Of a stretch of DNA of 64,000 bases, positions 61,403-64,000 are shown piece after piece. Position 1 is the first letter of the stretch; every line of letters begins with the position of its first letter. Below the pieces are notes generated by a model. That model was given only the letters and a program-made list of their open reading frames with translations, searched no databases and had not been told where the DNA came from. The stretch lies in the NCBI GenBank assembly GCA_963761115.1, contig CAVXFS010000003.1, positions 372,001 through 436,000 of the forward strand, given 5' to 3'. This stretch comes from CAVXFS01 sp963761115. Its GTDB lineage: Bacteria; Pseudomonadota; Gammaproteobacteria; Burkholderiales; Gallionellaceae. The position numbers and the translations under genes are program-made.

Positions 61403-62935
61403 TCACTTGAGGGCGATAAGTGGCTTGCCTGTCATTTCCGGGGGTTGCGGCAAGCCCATCATGGCGAGCAGGGTGGGGGCGACGTCCTGCAACGCGCCGC
61501 CCTCTACCATGTCAGCCTTGCGGCCGATATACAGGAACGGCACCAGGTTCAGGGTGTGTGCAGTGTGCGCCTGGTGGGTCGCGTGGTCTATCATCTGTTC
61601 GGCATTGCCGTGGTCGGCGGTGATCAGCACTTCGCCGCCGCATTCCAGCATCGCCTGTACGACACGGCCGATGCAGTTATCCAGCGCCTCGACCGCCTTG
61701 ATCGCCGCATCGAGGATGCCGGTGTGGCCGACCATGTCGCCGTTGGCGTAATTGCAGATGATGGCCTGGTACTGTCCGCTGCGGATCGCCGCTTCCAGCT
61801 TGTCGGTGACCTCGAACGCGCTCATCTCCGGTTTCAGGTCGTAGGTCGCCACCTTGGGCGAGGGCACCAGGATGCGGTCCTCGCCGGGATAGGGTTGTTC
61901 CGTGCCGCCATTGAAGAAGTAGGTGACATGCGCGTATTTTTCCGTCTCCGCGATGCGCAACTGTTTGAGTCCCAGTCCGGCAACATATTCGCCAAAGCCG
62001 TTGTGGATGGAGGTCGGCGCATAGGCCGTGGGCAAGTGGCTGAAGTCGTCGCCATAGCTGCTCAAGGTGACGAAGCTGGCCAGTTTGGGAAAGCTTGCAC
62101 GCGGGAACCGGTCGAATGCTGCATCGGTCAGGGCGCGGGTAATTTCGCGCGCGCGGTCGGCGCGGAAATTCATGAATACCGCCACGTCGCCATCCTGCAT
62201 GGCGACCGGTTCACCGATGACCGTGGCCTTGACGAATTCGTCGTTCTCGTCGCGCGCGTAGGCTTGCTGCAGGCCTTCGACTGCCGTGGCAGCATGGTAT
62301 GCGGCCTTGCCCTGGGTCAGCAGGTCGTAAGCCAGTTGCACCCGCTCCCAGCGGTTGTCGCGATCCATCGCATAGTAGCGCCCGACGATGGAAGCGATGC
62401 GTCCGGCGCCGAGCGCAGCGCATTTGTCCTGCATGCGCTGCAGCGAACCCGCGGCACTGCGCGGCGGCGTATCGCGCCCGTCGAGGAAAGCATGGATGAA
62501 TATCTTGCGCAGGCCGAGCCCGTACCGCCAGTTCCAGCATGGCGTGGATGTGGTCTTCGTGACTGTGCACGCCGCCGGGCGAAATAATCCCATGATGTGC
62601 ATGCGCCGAGCCATTCTGTCCTTGGCCTGCCTGACAGCCTGCAGCAATGCCGGATTGGTGAAGAAACTGCCGTCCTGGATCGCCACGTCCACGCGCGTGA
62701 GGTCCTGATAAACCACGCGTCCCGCGCCGATATTCAGGTGGCCGACCTCCGAGTTTCCCATCTGGCCTTTGGGCAGGCCCACGGCTAATTCCGAGGTGTT
62801 GATCAGCGTATGCGGGTAATTGCTCCACAATCTGTCCCAGTTCGGCTTGCGTGCCTGGGCGATGGCATTGTGGTCGGGATCTTCGCTATAACCGAAGCCG
62901 TCTAGAATAAGCAATAGGACAGGAGTAACTTTCAT
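61403..62935 (-). CDS. gpmI: Phosphoglycerate mutase (iPGM), frameshift pair inside
   Basis: 510 residues, an open frame from ATG 62935 that encodes most of a 2,3-bisphosphoglycerate-independent phosphoglycerate mutase: LLILDGFGYSED, nucleophile Ser in KGQMGNSEVGHLNIG, then HAFLDGRDTPP, and TADHGNAEQM. Between 62582 and 62521 the translation is garbled (GLFRPAACTV...). The next frame reads GGVHSHEDHIHAMLELAVR, the conserved metal/phosphate-binding segment. A missing base in TTT (62582-62584) and an extra C in CCC (62519-62521) explain it; corrected length stays 510. Glycolysis/gluconeogenesis. The ATG lies in a divergent region shared with arsR. Confidence 0.95.
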   Translation of the reverse strand: MKVTPVLLLILDGFGYSEDPDHNAIAQARKPNWDRLWSNYPHTLINTSELAVGLPKGQMGNSEVGHLNIGAGRVVYQDLTRVDVAIQDGSFFTNPALLQAVRQAKDRMARRMHIMGLFRPAACTVTKTTSTPCWNWRYGLGLRKIFIHAFLDGRDTPPRSAAGSLQRMQDKCAALGAGRIASIVGRYYAMDRDNRWERVQLAYDLLTQGKAAYHAATAVEGLQQAYARDENDEFVKATVIGEPVAMQDGDVAVFMNFRADRAREITRALTDAAFDRFPRASFPKLASFVTLSSYGDDFSHLPTAYAPTSIHNGFGEYVAGLGLKQLRIAETEKYAHVTYFFNGGTEQPYPGEDRILVPSPKVATYDLKPEMSAFEVTDKLEAAIRSGQYQAIICNYANGDMVGHTGILDAAIKAVEALDNCIGRVVQAMLECGGEVLITADHGNAEQMIDHATHQAHTAHTLNLVPFLYIGRKADMVEGGALQDVAPTLLAMMGLPQPPEMTGKPLIALK

Positions 62936-62964
62936 GCTGGACTTTTTGGGTATCTAAGTATCAA

Positions 62965-62977
62965 AATATAAGCGCTT
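62965..62977. promoter_or_regulatory. Candidate operator half-site upstream of arsR
   Basis: AATATAAGC followed by GCTT lies between the divergent gpmI and arsR starts. AATATAAGC recurs exactly at 63566-63574 before the RND adaptor gene. In ArsR-family regulons such AT-rich elements are typical binding sites, so autoregulation by the downstream ArsR is plausible; this is inferred. Confidence 0.4.
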
Positions 62978-63050
62978 TCTAATTCGGGGCGTATTTTAGC
63001 CGATTTTTGGCATCCCATGATGCCTGGCAGGGTTTGGATAACGGTGACTC

Positions 63051-63350
63051 ATGACTAAACTGATAGACAAGGACGAAGATATTTTGCAGGCCTCCATGGC
63101 AATCAAGGCCATCGCCCATCCATTGCGCCTGAAGATCCTGTGCGTGCTGGGCGACAAGGAGATCAGCGTGCAGGATATCGTGGCCGACGTGGGCACCTCG
63201 CAGAGCAACATCTCGCAACACCTGGCCATCCTGCGCGATAAGGGCGTGCTGAGCACGCGCAAGGATGCCAACCGGGTGTTTTACCGCATTGGCGATCCGC
63301 GCACCATCAAGCTGGTGGACATGATGCGCGACGTGTTCTGCACCGGATAA
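63051..63350 (+). CDS. ArsR-family regulator, SqrR/BigR-like
   Basis: 99 residues. Winged-helix features: HPLRLKILCVL, then QSNISQHLAILRDKG (recognition helix) and the wing RKDANRVFYRIGD. Two cysteines, Cys31 in KILCVL and Cys97 in DVFCTG, lie 66 residues apart. From memory of BigR (Cys42/Cys108) and SqrR (Cys41/Cys107) this is the same spacing, used there to form a persulfide-sensing tetrasulfide. No other ArsR metal motif (ELCVCD type) is seen. It likely represses itself and the efflux adaptor gene downstream until sulfide/persulfide or oxidants appear (inference). Confidence 0.85.
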   Translation: MTKLIDKDEDILQASMAIKAIAHPLRLKILCVLGDKEISVQDIVADVGTSQSNISQHLAILRDKGVLSTRKDANRVFYRIGDPRTIKLVDMMRDVFCTG

Positions 63351-63455
63351 AGGCGGTTCATTTCAAGCTGGCATGAACGCGCCTGGTGGGAACATGGGAA
63401 ACTTCAGATCGCCACAATTGCGTTACCATGTTATCGGTAATTCCGGAGCATCAAG

Positions 63456-63532
63456 TGCCGTTAGGCGAGGCCGGAGGCTGACTCCGGCAAGTCACTGCAT
63501 CGATCTCCAGCCCGGGGCAACCGGGAACGGCA
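63456..63532 (+). other. Three-way-junction-capable leader (candidate structured RNA)
   Basis: TGCCGTT (63456-63462) pairs with AACGGCA (63526-63532), enclosing a hairpin GCCGGAG/CTCCGGC with 5-nt loop (63470-63488) and CCCGG/CCGGG with loop GGCAA (63511-63525) that stacks directly on the outer stem. It lies in the 265-bp leader between arsR and the efflux adaptor gene. No canonical riboswitch core was identified, although a stretch near 'AAGTCACTG...GGGAACGGC' vaguely recalls cobalamin elements. Confidence 0.35.
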
Positions 63533-63565
63533 GGCGGCCCGATCTAGGCCTGTTGCATTTATTAG

Positions 63566-63586
63566 AATATAAGCATATTATAATAT
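63566..63586 (+). promoter_or_regulatory. AT-rich palindrome over the -10 of the adaptor gene
   Basis: AATATAAGCATATT (63566-63579, AATAT-N4-ATATT) merges with the perfect palindrome ATATTATAATAT (63575-63586), which contains TATAAT (63579-63584) as a perfect -10 hexamer about 32 bp before ATG 63616. A palindrome overlapping a promoter is the arrangement expected for an ArsR-type repressor site. The -35 is uncertain: TTGCAT at 63553 would leave a 20-bp spacer. Confidence 0.5.
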
Positions 63587-63615
63587 ACATTATAACAAGT
63601 ACTGGGCGATCATTC

Positions 63616-64000
63616 ATGAAGCAGGGCATATTGTTGCTGTTGATTTTTGCATCTGTTTCCACCGCGCAGGCGGCGGAACCGCTGGCCGTTGCGCCGGTGC
63701 AATACCGCGAGGTGGCGCAAACCTATAGTGCCGACGGGGTGGTCGAGGCGGTGCGACAATCCACCGTCTCGGCGCAGATCTCCGGGCGCGTAAAGCAGAT
63801 CCTGTTCGATGTCGGCGACACGGTGAAACAGGGGCAGGTCATCCTGCGCATCGATGAACGCGAGGCCGTTCAGGCAGTGGCGGGCAGCCAGGCGCAGGTC
63901 ATGCAGGCGCAGGCCGCGCTGCAGCAGGCCAAGTCGGACTATGACCGCGCGCGCCAGCTTTTCGCGCAGCAATTCATCAGCCAGGCAGGGCTGGACAAGG
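63616..64000 (+). CDS. RND efflux periplasmic adaptor (3' truncated)
   Basis: 128 codons are visible from ATG 63616 to the window end. The signal peptide (MKQGILLLLIFASVSTAQA) is followed by the HlyD/RND adaptor barrel-sandwich start: VEAVRQSTVSAQISGRVKQILFDVGDTVKQGQVILRID, then a coiled coil (QAQVMQAQAALQQAKSDYDRARQLF). It would bridge an inner-membrane RND pump and an outer-membrane channel. It lies 265 bp after arsR on the same strand, with an AT-rich palindrome at its promoter. Confidence 0.88.
   Translation, partial: MKQGILLLLIFASVSTAQAAEPLAVAPVQYREVAQTYSADGVVEAVRQSTVSAQISGRVKQILFDVGDTVKQGQVILRIDEREAVQAVAGSQAQVMQAQAALQQAKSDYDRARQLFAQQFISQAGLDK

Noticed and set aside
63351..63615. Cobalamin riboswitch in the leader of the RND adaptor
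   Set aside because: Fragments such as AAGTCACTG and GGGAACGGC look superficially similar, but the conserved core and B12 box are not in the right order; kept only as a generic structured-RNA candidate.
1..64000. CRISPR array, prophage, integron or IS element
   Set aside because: No direct-repeat/spacer pattern outside the coding passenger repeats, no transposase or phage structural genes; the only integrase-like gene is chromosomal xerC in its normal operon.

Overview
The window looks like part of a chromosome of a betaproteobacterium with moderately high GC, probably of the Nitrosomonadales/Gallionellales type. This placement is inferred from gene order and protein families: tag-dapF-DUF484-xerC, mreB-mreC-mreD-mrdA-rodA-rlpA, gatC-gatA-gatB, argS-SPOR-dsbA, and gpmI-envC-ctpA-(hypothetical)-moeB. 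No rRNA is present to confirm it. No phage, plasmid, IS transposase or CRISPR array was seen.

Layout. 1-5718: the 3' part of a giant autotransporter whose passenger is about 25 tandem 53-residue (159-bp) units, followed by a rho-independent terminator. 5908-10699 (+) and 10638-18197 (-): two convergent operons that together look like a specialised-metabolite or unusual-modification locus. The plus operon has an AMP-forming CoA-ligase-like enzyme, a sulfotransferase and two tandem HemN-like radical SAM enzymes. The minus operon has a methyltransferase, an isopropylmalate-dehydrogenase-like enzyme, an isochorismatase-aldehyde dehydrogenase fusion, an ACMSD-type amidohydrolase, a Rieske oxygenase and a MurG-like glycosyltransferase. 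This is the best candidate for an undescribed system here. 18375-24266: a lipoprotein hydrolase, a pteridine-reductase-like SDR, a MidA-like methyltransferase, a hypoxanthine-DNA glycosylase and a TPR/GT41 O-GlcNAc-transferase-like protein. 24532-29357: three large polytopic membrane proteins resembling GT-C glycosyltransferases. 29461-36187: a PDZ protein with a C-terminal array of 'GxDxY' repeats, cca, slt, a small cytochrome c, a zinc-ribbon membrane protein and tRNA-Arg(CCG).

36268-39753 is a housekeeping operon (CoA-binding protein, tag, dapF, DUF484, xerC). 39883-46542 (-) is the cell-elongation operon. 46642-49961 (+) is gatCAB. 49958-53783 (-) is argS, an FtsN-like SPOR protein, dsbA and an SDR. 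53880-58752 holds a small lipoprotein, a glycolate/D-lactate-oxidase-like flavoprotein, a TlpA thioredoxin, an RsuA-type pseudouridine synthase, moeB and a hypothetical. 58785-62935 (-) is gpmI-envC-ctpA. 63051-64000 (+) is an ArsR regulator with the SqrR/BigR cysteine spacing and the start of an RND/HlyD adaptor gene.

Two cross-cutting patterns stand out. First, a 75-79 bp imperfect palindrome recurs five times, with a sixth short derivative, mostly between convergent genes. Second, at least eight single-base indels break mreB, gatA, ctpA and gpmI, all between 45.9 and 62.6 kb. Because these genes are normally essential or highly conserved and the indels restore family lengths when corrected, sequencing or assembly error is the likeliest cause.
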